In this document: positions 43,210 to 52,041 of the stretch, in pieces
Layout: the number at the start of each line of letters is the position of its first letter
Position numbering within the stretch: position 1 is the stretch's first letter
NCBI GenBank assembly: GCA_934647195.1
Contig: CAKUFD010000002.1
Coordinates: forward strand, 62,001-126,000
Source of the DNA: an uncultured Collinsella sp.
Lineage (GTDB): Bacteria; Actinomycetota; Coriobacteriia; Coriobacteriales; Coriobacteriaceae
DNA: 64,000 nucleotides
Direction of reading: 5' to 3'
Translations under genes and position numbers: made by a program
Notes under the pieces: generated by a model
The model's database searches: none
Told to the model about the DNA's origin: nothing
Seen by the model: only the letters and a program-made list of their open reading frames with translations

Positions 43210-44058
43210 ATGAGCAAGGCCGATGAACTATTTGTTTCCATGTGCAAGGATATTCTCGAGCATGGTACGACGACCGAAGGCCAGAAGGTCCGCCCTCACT
43301 GGGAAGATGGTACCCCCGCCTATACCATCAAGAATTTTGGCGTTACCAATCGCTATGACTTGCGCGAGGAGTTTCCCGCGTTGACGCTGCGCCGTACGGC
43401 ACTCAAGAGCGCTATGGACGAGATTCTGTGGATTTACCAGCGTAAATCAAACAACATCAACGACCTTCACAGCCATATTTGGGATGAGTGGGCCGATGAG
43501 ACGGGCTCTATCGGCAAAGCATATGGCTACCAGATTGCGCAGAAGTCCCATTATGCCGAGGGCGATTTCGATCAGATGGACCGCGTTCTGTACGACCTGA
43601 AGCACACCCCGTTTTCACGGCGCATCATGACCAACATGTATACCTTTAGCGACTTATCCGAGATGCATCTCTATCCGTGTGCGTATAGCGTGACCTATAA
43701 CGTCACGGAGCAGCCCGGTGACGAGAAACCCACGCTAAACATGGTGCTTATGCAGCGCAGCCAGGATATTTTGGCTGCGAACAATTGGAACGTCTGCCAA
43801 TATGCGATTCTGCTGATGATGGTGGCGCAAAGCTGCGGAATGATTGCGGGAGAGCTGCTCCATGTGATCGTCGACGCGCATATCTATGACCGACATGTTG
43901 ATGTCGTTCGCGAGCTTATCGCGCGCCCCCAATACCCGGCGCCGCGCGTATCCCTCAATCCCAAGGTGACGAATTTCTATGACTTTACAACTGACGATCT
44001 GATTGTCGAAGGGTATGAGCACGGCCCTCAGATCAAGAACATTCCCATTGCGGTGTAA
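43210..44058 (+). CDS. thyA: Thymidylate synthase
   Basis: Methylates dUMP to dTMP with methylenetetrahydrofolate. About 282 residues. The catalytic Cys is in 'LYPCAYSVTYNV', resembling the Bacillus ThyA subgroup rather than the usual LPPCH. The dUMP-binding segment reads 'MQRSQDILAANNWNVCQY' where most enzymes have RSxDxxLGxPFN. 'VIVDAHIYDRHVDVV' (His/Tyr dUMP contacts) is normal. GGAGG lies before the ATG at 43210. A TACAAT -10 sits at 43170-43175. folA follows after 43 bases and recycles the dihydrofolate produced. Confidence 0.92.
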   Translation: MSKADELFVSMCKDILEHGTTTEGQKVRPHWEDGTPAYTIKNFGVTNRYDLREEFPALTLRRTALKSAMDEILWIYQRKSNNINDLHSHIWDEWADETGSIGKAYGYQIAQKSHYAEGDFDQMDRVLYDLKHTPFSRRIMTNMYTFSDLSEMHLYPCAYSVTYNVTEQPGDEKPTLNMVLMQRSQDILAANNWNVCQYAILLMMVAQSCGMIAGELLHVIVDAHIYDRHVDVVRELIARPQYPAPRVSLNPKVTNFYDFTTDDLIVEGYEHGPQIKNIPIAV

Positions 44059-44101
44059 GTCGATCTGGTCGACATGCTTCATGAGTGAGAGGTTAAAACC
44101 C

Positions 44102-44629
44102 ATGGATAATTTGAAGGCGATCGTTGCCGTGTGCGACGATTGGGGCATTGGCGCGAACGGGGATATGGTTGTTTCCAACCGTGCCGATATGCGTCATTTT
44201 GTCTCCTGCACCAAGGGACATACTGTCATCATGGGCCGCAGGACCCTCGAGAGCTTTCCCGGTGCGCGCCCGCTCAAAGATCGCCGCAATATCGTCTTGA
44301 CGCGCGATCCGCTGTTCACGTGCCGAGGCGCCGAGGTCGTCCATACCATCGAGGAGGCACTTGCCGCCCTCGAGCCCTCCGAGCTCGCTTGGGTTGTCGG
44401 AGGAGGCAAGGTGTACGAGCAGCTTTTGCCCTACTGCTGCGAGGCAGAAGTGACCCACAATCACTGTCTGCGCAACTCGGATACGTTTTTCCCCAATCTC
44501 GATGAGGACCCGGCATGGGTTCTTGTCTCTTGCTCCGAGATGCAGCAGGTTGCCGAAGGCGAGGGCGATGCCGGCGTCTCCTTTGAGTTCGCAACGTATC
44601 GCCGTCGTGACGAGAGGGCGGGGGAGTAG
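44102..44629 (+). CDS. folA: Dihydrofolate reductase
   Basis: NADPH-dependent reduction of dihydrofolate, 175 residues. It begins 'MDNLKAIVAVCDDWGIGANG', with the substrate Asp in 'NRADMRHFVSCTKGH'. 'VIMGRRTLESFPGARPL' and 'WVVGGGKVYEQLLP' are the cofactor-binding motifs. The upstream extension of the frame overlaps the end of thyA and has no start signals. The next gene starts three bases after its stop. Confidence 0.94.
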   Translation: MDNLKAIVAVCDDWGIGANGDMVVSNRADMRHFVSCTKGHTVIMGRRTLESFPGARPLKDRRNIVLTRDPLFTCRGAEVVHTIEEALAALEPSELAWVVGGGKVYEQLLPYCCEAEVTHNHCLRNSDTFFPNLDEDPAWVLVSCSEMQQVAEGEGDAGVSFEFATYRRRDERAGE

Positions 44630-44632
44630 TCC

Positions 44633-45541
44633 GTGGCCGTTCAGCTCACATGCATTGAGTCTCTCGAAGATGCGCGTCTTGATGCCTATACAAAATTGAC
44701 GGAGCGTGAACTTCGCTGCGTCCTCGAGCCCGAGAAGGGCATTTTCATCGCCGAGAGCGCGAAGGTGATCGAGCGTGCTGTCGATGCGGGCCTTGAGCCG
44801 GTGAGTTTTCTTTTGGGTGAGCGATGGGTCCCCCAGCTTCAGCCATTTTTTGAGCGTCTGGAGCAGGAACGCCCCGAGCTCGATATCCCTGCGTTCGTAG
44901 GGTCGATGGACCTTATGCGCGAACTTACCGGCTTCACGGTGACACGCGGGGCACTCGCTGCATTTCGTCGCCCGCCGTTGGCTGATGCAAGCTCCTTTCT
45001 CGCGGCTCTGAGCAAGCGCGCTGAAGGACGTCCCGTACGCGTTTGCGTGCTCGAGGGGATCGTGGACCACACGAATGTCGGTGCTATCTTTAGGAGCGCC
45101 GCCGCCCTTAACGTCGATGGCATTTTGGTGAGCCCCACGTGCTGCGATCCTCTGTATCGTCGTGCCGTCCGCGTGTCGATGGGGACTGTTTTCCAGGTTC
45201 CTTGGACGCGTATCGGAACCGAGGCGCGTGCCTGGCCACATGACGGCTTGGATGTTTTGCATCAGGCCGGTTTCGAGTGCGCTGCCATGGCTTTGACGGA
45301 TGAATCCATTTCGCTTGACGACCCGGCGCTCCAGGAGTGTGGGCGACTTGCCGTCTTTATGGGCACCGAAGGGGAGGGTCTGCAGGCGCGTACCATTCGC
45401 GGCTGCGATAAGACCATCCGTATTCCGATGGCGCACGGAGTAGATTCCTTGAACGTGGCGGCGGCCAGTGCGGTTGCATTTTGGCAGCTCTGCCCTCATG
45501 TTCCCAATGATTATCATTACCGTCCCGGGATGTTCGCTTAA
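44633..45541 (+). CDS. TrmH/SpoU-family RNA 2'-O-methyltransferase
   Basis: 302-residue member of the SPOUT superfamily that methylates ribose in rRNA or tRNA. The N-terminal substrate-binding domain ('FIAESAKVIERAVDAG') precedes the knotted catalytic domain with motif 1 'LEGIVDHTNVGAIFRSAAAL', motif 2 'VFMGTEGEGL' and motif 3 'RIPMAHGVDSLNVAAASAVA'. The exact target cannot be told. Starts with GTG three bases past folA, so thyA-folA-SpoU is one transcript. Confidence 0.88.
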   Translation: MAVQLTCIESLEDARLDAYTKLTERELRCVLEPEKGIFIAESAKVIERAVDAGLEPVSFLLGERWVPQLQPFFERLEQERPELDIPAFVGSMDLMRELTGFTVTRGALAAFRRPPLADASSFLAALSKRAEGRPVRVCVLEGIVDHTNVGAIFRSAAALNVDGILVSPTCCDPLYRRAVRVSMGTVFQVPWTRIGTEARAWPHDGLDVLHQAGFECAAMALTDESISLDDPALQECGRLAVFMGTEGEGLQARTIRGCDKTIRIPMAHGVDSLNVAAASAVAFWQLCPHVPNDYHYRPGMFA

Positions 45542-45601
45542 TCTTTCTGGCAAATCTGCGAGAACGTTGCATGTATTGCAAAACATCGCTTGAAGCTATA
45601 T

Positions 45602-45633
45602 GCGCGACGGCGTACTCTATGGAGCTGTCGCGC
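45602..45633 (+). promoter_or_regulatory. Hairpin in the MATE leader
   Basis: GCGCGACGGC (45602-45611) and GCTGTCGCGC (45624-45633) are inverted repeats of ten bases (one G-U in RNA), 23 bases before the MATE start. No T run follows. Could be an operator or a leader stem. Confidence 0.4.
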
Positions 45634-45656
45634 TTAAAGGAAGTGAGGGGAGCGAA

Positions 45657-47036
45657 ATGGCTAGGTCCAAGGAAACTGCAGTCGACGTTACCGAGGGCGT
45701 TATCTGGAAGCAACTGCTTACGCTGTGCATCCCCATTTTTTTCAGTTCCTTTTTTCAGCAGGCGTATACGCTTATCAACACGTTCGTTGTCGGGCAATTC
45801 GGTGGTAAGGATGCCCTTGGCGGCATCCAGGCAACTACGTGCCTGACCGAGCTCGTCGTTGGTTTTTGCGTGGGACTGGGTGCTGGTTGCGCCGTTTGCG
45901 CCGGACAATTCTTTGGGCAAAAAGATGACGAGAGGCTCTCTCGTGCCGTACATACAGCCATGATGCTCTCGTTGCTCATCGGCCTTGCGGTTACCGTGTT
46001 TGGCGTTATTTTTATTCCCGATATCTTGCGCCTTATGGGTACGCCCGAAGAGCTTCTTCCCGATGCGATTCTCTATTCACGCTGCTATCTGGGTGCCATG
46101 ACCTTTACGCTCATGATGAACATGGGTGTGGCCCTCTTGCGTGCCGTGGGAGATACGCGTGGTCCCGCCTTGATCACGGCGGTGAGCTGTGTCGTTAACA
46201 TCGTGCTTGACCTTGTATTTGTGGTTTGGCTTCGCCTTGAAGCCCTGGGCTGCGGCATCGCTACGGCTCTCGCTATCGCGAACAGCTGCTTCTTGATCCT
46301 TCATCGTATGCATAAAGCCGAGGGAGCTTGGCGCCTCGAGTTTCGCCGCATGCGCATTGACCCTGCAATTTTGAAGAACATGGTGTCGTGCGGTTTGCCT
46401 CTCGGCATCCAATCTGCTGCCTATTCGATTTCCAATATTATCGTGCAGTCCACCATCAACAGTTTTGGCGCCGATGCGGTTACGGGCTGTGGCCTGGCAA
46501 GCCGACTCGATGTTTTTGTCTGGTTGGTCGTTGAGGCGCTTGGCGTGGCGCTGACGACCTTTACCGCGCAAAACTTCGGTGCGCGCAATTATAAACGCAT
46601 GCGTGAGGGCTACCATACCTCGCTCGTCATGTCGCTTGTGCTCGTGGGCTCCTTATCTTCGTTGTTGATATGCTTCGTCGATCCGCTATCGCGCTTCTTT
46701 ATCGATGATGCCGGTGTGACGTATTACACGCGCCTGATGATTCACTACGTCGCGCCGTTCTATATTTTCTACTCGGTGGTCGACAACGCCTCTGGAGCCA
46801 TTCGCGGATCGGGCGTGAGCCTGCAGCCCATGATCATGACGCTGCTGGGCACGTGCGTTCTCCGTATCGTTTGGCTCTTCACCATCGTGCCACTGCATCA
46901 TGAGATGGGCACCATGCTCATGGTTTATCCCGTTACCTGGGTTGTGACGGCGATTCTTTTTGCCATCTACCATCATTCCGGTAACTGGTTGGGTCGTGCT
47001 CGCGAGCGTCAGGAACGTTTCGAGATAGCGCTCTAG
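45657..47036 (+). CDS. MATE family efflux transporter
   Basis: Cation-coupled multidrug exporter with about 12 hydrophobic segments, 459 residues. The first helix 'KQLLTLCIPIFFSSFFQQAY' with 'NTFVVGQFGGKDALGGI', and the equivalent 'GLPLGIQSAAYSISNIIVQS' in the second half, mark the MATE/DinF-type repeat. Substrate is unknown. ATG at 45657 follows GAGGGG. Its stop overlaps that of cobO on the other strand by four bases, with no terminator between them. Confidence 0.9.
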   Translation: MARSKETAVDVTEGVIWKQLLTLCIPIFFSSFFQQAYTLINTFVVGQFGGKDALGGIQATTCLTELVVGFCVGLGAGCAVCAGQFFGQKDDERLSRAVHTAMMLSLLIGLAVTVFGVIFIPDILRLMGTPEELLPDAILYSRCYLGAMTFTLMMNMGVALLRAVGDTRGPALITAVSCVVNIVLDLVFVVWLRLEALGCGIATALAIANSCFLILHRMHKAEGAWRLEFRRMRIDPAILKNMVSCGLPLGIQSAAYSISNIIVQSTINSFGADAVTGCGLASRLDVFVWLVVEALGVALTTFTAQNFGARNYKRMREGYHTSLVMSLVLVGSLSSLLICFVDPLSRFFIDDAGVTYYTRLMIHYVAPFYIFYSVVDNASGAIRGSGVSLQPMIMTLLGTCVLRIVWLFTIVPLHHEMGTMLMVYPVTWVVTAILFAIYHHSGNWLGRARERQERFEIAL

Positions 47037-47569
47037 TACTCGATGCCTCGTCGGGCGAGAAGGCCTTCGTCAAAATAGTGTTTTACTGGAGTCATTTCGG
47101 TGACCAGGTCTGCCAGGTCGGTGAGGTCGAGCAATCCACGTCCTGTGAGTACCAACTCGGTTGTTGAGGGCTTTGCCGCAATGAGGTTTTCGATATCCGT
47201 TCGTGTTACGTAACCTCGATACATCGCGTAGCCCACTTCATCGAGCACGAGTATGTCTACAGGCTTGTTCCGTGGTGCGATGGGGATGCTTGCGTGCGGT
47301 GCTTCTCCCGTGGGTGCTATAGCCCAGTGCGCTAGATTTAAGATTTGTCGTGCGCAAAGCTCCGGCGTGTCCTGTGTTGCCTGCGCAATCTCGAGTCCTA
47401 TCTGCGGCGCAATCTCATGTTCTGCGCAGACGAGCTTCTTTGCAAACTGGAGAAAGAGGACGTCGAGCCCCAGTCCACGCGCGCGTAGGGAAAGCCCGAG
47501 GGCCGCGGTGGTTTTGCCCTTGCCGTCTCCGGTGTAGATCTGTATTTTCCCGCAATTCAGATGAGCCAT
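47033..47569 (-). CDS. cobO: Corrinoid adenosyltransferase (CobO/BtuR type)
   Basis: Adds the 5'-deoxyadenosyl group to corrinoids, giving the active B12 coenzyme. 178 residues. The P-loop is 'IYTGDGKGKTTAALGLSLRA', with 'VDILVLDEVGYAM' and 'LVLTGRGLLDLTDLADLVTEM', all as in CobA/BtuR. ATG at 47569 follows GAGGAT; an ATG at 47602 is possible but lacks a site. No other B12 genes are here, which suits salvage rather than synthesis. Confidence 0.9.
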   Translation of the reverse strand: MAHLNCGKIQIYTGDGKGKTTAALGLSLRARGLGLDVLFLQFAKKLVCAEHEIAPQIGLEIAQATQDTPELCARQILNLAHWAIAPTGEAPHASIPIAPRNKPVDILVLDEVGYAMYRGYVTRTDIENLIAAKPSTTELVLTGRGLLDLTDLADLVTEMTPVKHYFDEGLLARRGIEY

Positions 47570-47714
47570 CTTATCCTCAGGTCTTTCGTGTTCTTGACGC
47601 ATATCTTTATGAGCTTATCGCTTGCGCCGACATTGCCTCGTGCTGTTTTTGATTATCTTAGAGCCAATGGGGTATCAACCAGTAATCAATAATCCTCGAG
47701 ATGGAGTTTTGCCA

Positions 47715-49604
47715 ATGGAGATGGATGATCGCAAACGTAGACGGAATATGATCCTCTACGTTCTCATCGCGTTCGTTGTCTACCTCGTGCTCAGCACGGT
47801 GCTATTCCCCAACCTGGGGCGCACTCAGCAGATCACCGAGACAGATTATTCGACGTTTGTGACCGCTTTGAAAAAGAAGAAGGTCGATAAGGTCGAATAC
47901 AACACGGACGATTACACGATTTATTACACCAAAAAGGGTGAAAGCGAAGACATCGCATATAAGACGGTCGGCGTCCCCAACGACTCCGGCTTCACCGATC
48001 GCGTGCTCGACGCTGGTGCCTCTTTGACCTCGGTGGTTCCCGATAAGAACTCCGGGTTGATGATGTACTACCTGCTCACTATGGTGCTTCCCATAGCTAT
48101 CTTCTTCTTTGTGGGCTGGTGGCTCAACCGCAAGATGAAGAAGGCCATGGGTGATGATGGTCCGTCGATGAACTTCGGCGGCGGTTTTGGCGGCGGCGGT
48201 CTGGGTAAGTCCGGCGCGCGCGTGATCGCTTCTAAAGATGTGGGTGTGACCTTTAAGGATGTCGCAGGCCAGGAAGAGGCCAAGGAATCTCTCAAGGAAG
48301 TCGTCGATTTTCTCGAGAATCCCAAGCGTTACGAGGAGATTGGCGCCAAGCTCCCGCGCGGTGCCCTGCTTGTGGGACCTCCGGGCACCGGTAAGACTTT
48401 GCTTGCCAAGGCTGTTGCCGGCGAGGCCGGTGTGCCGTTCTTTTCAATCTCCGGCTCTGAATTCGTCGAGATGTTCGTGGGCCGTGGCGCCGCCAAGGTG
48501 CGTGACCTGTTCAAGCAGGCGAAGGAGAAGGCTCCTTGCATCGTCTTTATCGACGAGATCGATACCATCGGCAAGAAGCGCGACGGTGGCGGTTTCTCGG
48601 GTAACGACGAGCGCGAGCAGACGCTGAATCAGCTGTTGACCGAGATGGACGGCTTCGATAACCATAAGGGTATCGTTGTTCTTGCGGCTACGAACCGCCC
48701 CGATAGCTTGGATCCGGCGCTGCTTCGTCCCGGTCGTTTTGACCGCCGCATTCCTGTCGAGCTCCCGGACCTTTCTGGCCGCAAATCGATTCTCGAGCTT
48801 CATGCTAAGGACGTTAAGGTGCAGCCGCCGATCGATCTTTCGGCTATCGCGCGCGCCACACCCGGCGCATCCGGTGCCGACCTTGCGAATATCATCAACG
48901 AGGGCGCCCTTCGTGCTGTCCGTATGGGTCGCAAGCGCGCTACTCAGGAGGATTTCGAAGAATCGGTCGAGGTTGTTATTGCCGGTCAGCAGCGTAAGTC
49001 CACGGTTCTTTCCGATCATGAGAAGCAAGTCGTCTCGTATCACGAGATCGGCCATGCCATCGTGGCGGCGCGTCAGAAGGGGTCTGCTCCTGTTACCAAG
49101 ATCACTATCGTGCCGCGTACCTCTGGTGCCCTTGGTTATACGATGCAGGTTGAAGAGGACGAGAAGTTCCTGACAACCAAGCAGGAGATTCTTGACAAGC
49201 TCGCTGTCTACTGCGGTGGCCGTGCTGCCGAGGAGCTCATCTTTGGCGAGATGACGACGGGCGCCGCCAACGATATCGAGCAGGCCACTAAGCTTGCACG
49301 CAACATGGTCACGCGCTTTGGCATGTCCGATGAGTTTGGCATGATGGCTCTGGGTACGGTTCAAAACCAGTATCTCAACCAGGACACCTCGCTTACCTGC
49401 GCCCCGGGAACGGCTGAACATGTGGATGCTCTGGTGGCAAAGCTTATCGAAGAGGCCCATGCCCGTGCTATGCAGATTTTGAAAGAGAACAAGTTCAAAC
49501 TGCACGAGCTCGCTCGCTATCTCTATAAGAAAGAGACCATCACCGGTGAGGAGTTCATGACGCTCCTTTCGCGTGAAAATCCGCTGATGCCCAAAGCTCA
49601 GTAA
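47715..49604 (+). CDS. ftsH: ATP-dependent zinc metalloprotease FtsH
   Basis: Membrane-bound AAA+ protease that degrades misfolded and short-lived proteins. About 629 residues. Two membrane segments ('[19 protein letters not shown]' and '[19 protein letters not shown]') flank an external domain. The AAA domain has Walker A '[15 protein letters not shown]', Walker B '[12 protein letters not shown]' and the second region of homology '[20 protein letters not shown]'. The zinc site is '[12 protein letters not shown]' (HExGH). '[13 protein letters not shown]' follows. ATG at 47715 is eight bases after GGAG. A good terminator follows. Confidence 0.96.
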   Translation: MEMDDRKRRRNMILYVLIAFVVYLVLSTVLFPNLGRTQQITETDYSTFVTALKKKKVDKVEYNTDDYTIYYTKKGESEDIAYKTVGVPNDSGFTDRVLDAGASLTSVVPDKNSGLMMYYLLTMVLPIAIFFFVGWWLNRKMKKAMGDDGPSMNFGGGFGGGGLGKSGARVIASKDVGVTFKDVAGQEEAKESLKEVVDFLENPKRYEEIGAKLPRGALLVGPPGTGKTLLAKAVAGEAGVPFFSISGSEFVEMFVGRGAAKVRDLFKQAKEKAPCIVFIDEIDTIGKKRDGGGFSGNDEREQTLNQLLTEMDGFDNHKGIVVLAATNRPDSLDPALLRPGRFDRRIPVELPDLSGRKSILELHAKDVKVQPPIDLSAIARATPGASGADLANIINEGALRAVRMGRKRATQEDFEESVEVVIAGQQRKSTVLSDHEKQVVSYHEIGHAIVAARQKGSAPVTKITIVPRTSGALGYTMQVEEDEKFLTTKQEILDKLAVYCGGRAAEELIFGEMTTGAANDIEQATKLARNMVTRFGMSDEFGMMALGTVQNQYLNQDTSLTCAPGTAEHVDALVAKLIEEAHARAMQILKENKFKLHELARYLYKKETITGEEFMTLLSRENPLMPKAQ

Positions 49605-49640
49605 TCGATTGCTCGGGACCGCCGCTTCGCCTTTGATTTA

Positions 49641-49682
49641 CGCCCTGCATGCCTCATGTGTTTGAGGCTGCGGGGCGTTTTT
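49641..49682 (+). terminator. Rho-independent terminator of ftsH
   Basis: CGCCC...GGGCG outer stem with GCCTCA/TGAGGC inner stem, followed by five T. Confidence 0.9.
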
Positions 49683-49848
49683 ACGTATGGGTGTGCGAAT
49701 CGTTTGGATTCGTATTGAGTCTGTGGCGTTTGTTAATGATTTGTTTCTCGTTACGTGAGTCGCGGTGCGTTATCAGAATTATGGCATTGCGCACAAGTGC
49801 GGCGGCCTTTGATGAGACCGCCGAATATCGTTTCGAGAAGGGTATTCC

Positions 49849-50934
49849 ATGCGGACTGTTGAATTGAGCAATTACACCATCGGCGAGGATTGTTTTGATG
49901 CGATTCCCGAGGTTTTAGCTCTTCACGGGGTTAAAAGGGTCATGTTGATCGGCGGTGAGCGCGCTCTTGCGGCCGCGGCACCTGGTATTGAGGCGTCTCT
50001 TGAGGGTACTGATGTAGAGATCTTGGGCCGTCATGTGTACGGCAAGAACAGCACGCGCGAGAACATCGCCAAGATCGTCAACAGCCCTTTGGCTCAGGCT
50101 GCGGATGTGCTATTCGCAATCGGCGGCGGCAAGGCGATAGATACGGTAAAGACCGCCAACATCGAGCTCAATAAAAAGGTCTTCTCGGTTCCTACCATTT
50201 GCTCTAACTGCTCTGCCGGCACTGCTATCGCTGTGGTGTACAACGCCGATGGCTCGCTTGAAGGATATAGCTACCCGCATTGTCCGGACCATATTTTTAT
50301 CAACCCTGCGATCATCGCGGCGGCTCCTGCGGAATACTTCTGGGCCGGTATCGGTGACGCGCTCTCAAAGCAACCCGAGGTGGAATATGCTACCAGCGCG
50401 GGAAACCTGGAGCATACCGCTGCTTTGGGTCTGGCATTGGCACATACGTGTTCTGAGCCGCTTTTCGCTTATGGCGAGCAGGGTTTGGCCGATGTCCACG
50501 CAAGGGTGAGCTCGGAAGCGGTGAAGCAAATCGCGCTCGATATCGTGGTCAACACGGGCTATGTCTCAAACCTCACCAATCAAAAGGACTTTTACTACAA
50601 TTCGAGCGTTGCCCATGCGTTCTATAACGCGAGCTGTTCTATCGATCGGCCTGGAAGCTACCTTCATGGCGAGGTGGTGAGCTTTGGGGTCCTCGTGCTT
50701 TTGGCGTACATGGGCGATGAGGGGAATCTTGCGCGCTACGCTGCGTTCAATAAAAAGCTCGGACTGCCTGTGACCCTCGAGGCCCTGGGTCTTGATGAGG
50801 GTGCGATACCCGTTCTTTGCGAGGCGGCGCATGCGACGAATGAATGGAAGCAGGGAAACCCCGAACCGTTTACCGATGAGCGTTTCGCCCAGGCGATAAA
50901 GGATGCGGATGCTCTGGGCAGGAGCCTTGCATAG
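49849..50934 (+). CDS. GldA-like iron-containing alcohol dehydrogenase
   Basis: 361-residue NAD(P)-dependent dehydrogenase of the glycerol dehydrogenase branch of the Fe-ADH family. Nucleotide motif 'LFAIGGGKAIDTVK'; metal ligands Asp in 'WAGIGDALSKQPE', His in 'SVAHAFYNASCS' and His in 'SYLHGEVVSFGVL'. The substrate, glycerol or another short polyol or hydroxy acid, is not determined. AAGGG lies before the ATG. It appears to be monocistronic, between the ftsH terminator and a zinc ribbon gene. Confidence 0.87.
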   Translation: MRTVELSNYTIGEDCFDAIPEVLALHGVKRVMLIGGERALAAAAPGIEASLEGTDVEILGRHVYGKNSTRENIAKIVNSPLAQAADVLFAIGGGKAIDTVKTANIELNKKVFSVPTICSNCSAGTAIAVVYNADGSLEGYSYPHCPDHIFINPAIIAAAPAEYFWAGIGDALSKQPEVEYATSAGNLEHTAALGLALAHTCSEPLFAYGEQGLADVHARVSSEAVKQIALDIVVNTGYVSNLTNQKDFYYNSSVAHAFYNASCSIDRPGSYLHGEVVSFGVLVLLAYMGDEGNLARYAAFNKKLGLPVTLEALGLDEGAIPVLCEAAHATNEWKQGNPEPFTDERFAQAIKDADALGRSLA

Positions 50935-51061
50935 AGCATCGCCGTCGAAGGATTTTGTAAGGGCGTCTTAACAACTGCAGCGTTCATCACTATTCCACTC
51001 GGCTATGGCATAGTGTCTTTACATGATTGATGTTCGGCAAAACGCATTGAGAGGAATGGCC

Positions 51062-51592
51062 ATGGGCTTTTTCGATGATCTTCAGGCTTCGATGAATCGC
51101 GGCATGGCAAGCGCTGGCCGTGCGGTGGATACACAGAAGATCAAGGTTCAGATGAACGATGCGGCGAAGCGTCGACAGGCACTTGCAGCGCAGCTCGGCG
51201 CAAGCCTTTATGATGCCACCAAGGATAATCCGGAGTTTCGATCCGGGCGTGAGCCTCTTTACGATGGCATCGCTGCCGTCGATGCCGAGCGCGCGTCGCT
51301 TCAGGCGCAGCTCGATGAGCTTGAGCGTCAAGCAGAGGAGGCCGCTCAGGCTGCAACCACGTTCGCTTGCCCCTTCTGTGGCGCTCGCATGGGCGTGAAC
51401 GATCTGTTCTGCGCCGGCTGCGGCAAGCCCATCGCCGAGATTAAGGAGGCCTTTGCCGCCCAGCAGCAAACGGCGGCTCCGGCTACGCCGCCGGCTTCTG
51501 TGTGCCCTGCATGCGGCGCGCCTGTTACCGAGGGCGATGCCTTCTGCATGACGTGCGGTCAGAAGCTCGGTAAAGACGCTTCTGCGGAGTAA
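51062..51592 (+). CDS. Helical protein with two zinc ribbons
   Basis: 176-residue protein of unknown function. The N-terminal half is helical ('MGFFDDLQASMNRGMASAGR', then a coiled coil with 'AERASLQAQLDELERQAEEA'). Two zinc ribbons follow, 'CPFCGARMGVNDLFCAGCG' and 'CPACG...FCMTCG', joined by an Ala/Pro/Gln linker. Such double zinc-ribbon proteins occur in many Actinobacteria and Firmicutes. I chose the ATG at 51062, six bases after GAGAGG, over the ATG at 51056. A terminator follows. Confidence 0.75.
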   Translation: MGFFDDLQASMNRGMASAGRAVDTQKIKVQMNDAAKRRQALAAQLGASLYDATKDNPEFRSGREPLYDGIAAVDAERASLQAQLDELERQAEEAAQAATTFACPFCGARMGVNDLFCAGCGKPIAEIKEAFAAQQQTAAPATPPASVCPACGAPVTEGDAFCMTCGQKLGKDASAE

Positions 51593-51605
51593 GACGATAT
51601 TCAAA

Positions 51606-51644
51606 CGGGGCAGAATCCTACGACGATTTTGTCCCGCTTTCTTT
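51606..51644 (+). terminator. Rho-independent terminator before the ileS leader
   Basis: CGGGGCAGAATC (51606-51617) pairs with GATTTTGTCCCG (51625-51636) over 12 bp including G-U pairs, then CTTTCTTT. Confidence 0.88.
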
Positions 51645-51680
51645 GCTTTGTAAAACATTGGTGCTTGCGCTGTTCGTTCG

Positions 51681-51689
51681 TGCTAGCAT
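51681..51689 (+). promoter_or_regulatory. Extended -10 of the ileS promoter
   Basis: TGCTAGCAT (TG, one base, TAGCAT) places the start just upstream of the T-box. No standard -35 at 16-18 bases. Confidence 0.4.
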
Positions 51690-51710
51690 ACAGACCTGTC
51701 AAGCGTTGAT

Positions 51711-51993
51711 GGGGACGAGTAATCGGTCTTACGTGCACATCAGAGAGTCGGGCCATGGCTGAGAGCCCGGCGTGCGCACCCGTATGAAAATCACCCCGGA
51801 GCTGCGGCCCCAACGGGAGCATATCCTTAGTAGGCGTCGCCGGGATGGTCGCCGATATAGGCCAGCCGAGTATCGGATGCAGGGCATGTGTGGTGTGCCT
51901 GGGCATCTAAGCTGGGTGGTTAAACGAAGAGCATAACGGCTATGCCGTATGAGAGCGCTTCGTCCCAGCTGGTAGGGGACGGGCGCTTTATTT
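51711..51993 (+). promoter_or_regulatory. Isoleucine T-box riboswitch of ileS
   Basis: The leader senses uncharged tRNA-Ile. Stem I has GACGAGTA at its base and the distal AGAGAG...GCTGAGAG pair of interdigitating loops. The specifier is ATC at 51790-51792 (isoleucine), in GAAAATCACC. The antiterminator is AGCTGGG (51910-51916), a bulge with TGGT (51917-51920, matching an ACCA tRNA end), then CGAAG (51925-51929). These pair with CTTCG (51958-51962) and CCCAGCT (51964-51970). The terminator at 51954-51993 uses the same bases, so this is a transcriptional T-box. Confidence 0.95.
51954..51993 (+). terminator. T-box terminator hairpin
   Basis: AGCGCTTCGTCCC pairs with GGGACGGGCGCT (one bulge), followed by TTTATTT. 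It competes with the antiterminator for CTTCG and CCC. Confidence 0.9.
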
Positions 51994-52041
51994 GTGCCCA
52001 AAGGGCGCGAGAGCGCCCGTGTGTATACGAAAGGGGTATTC

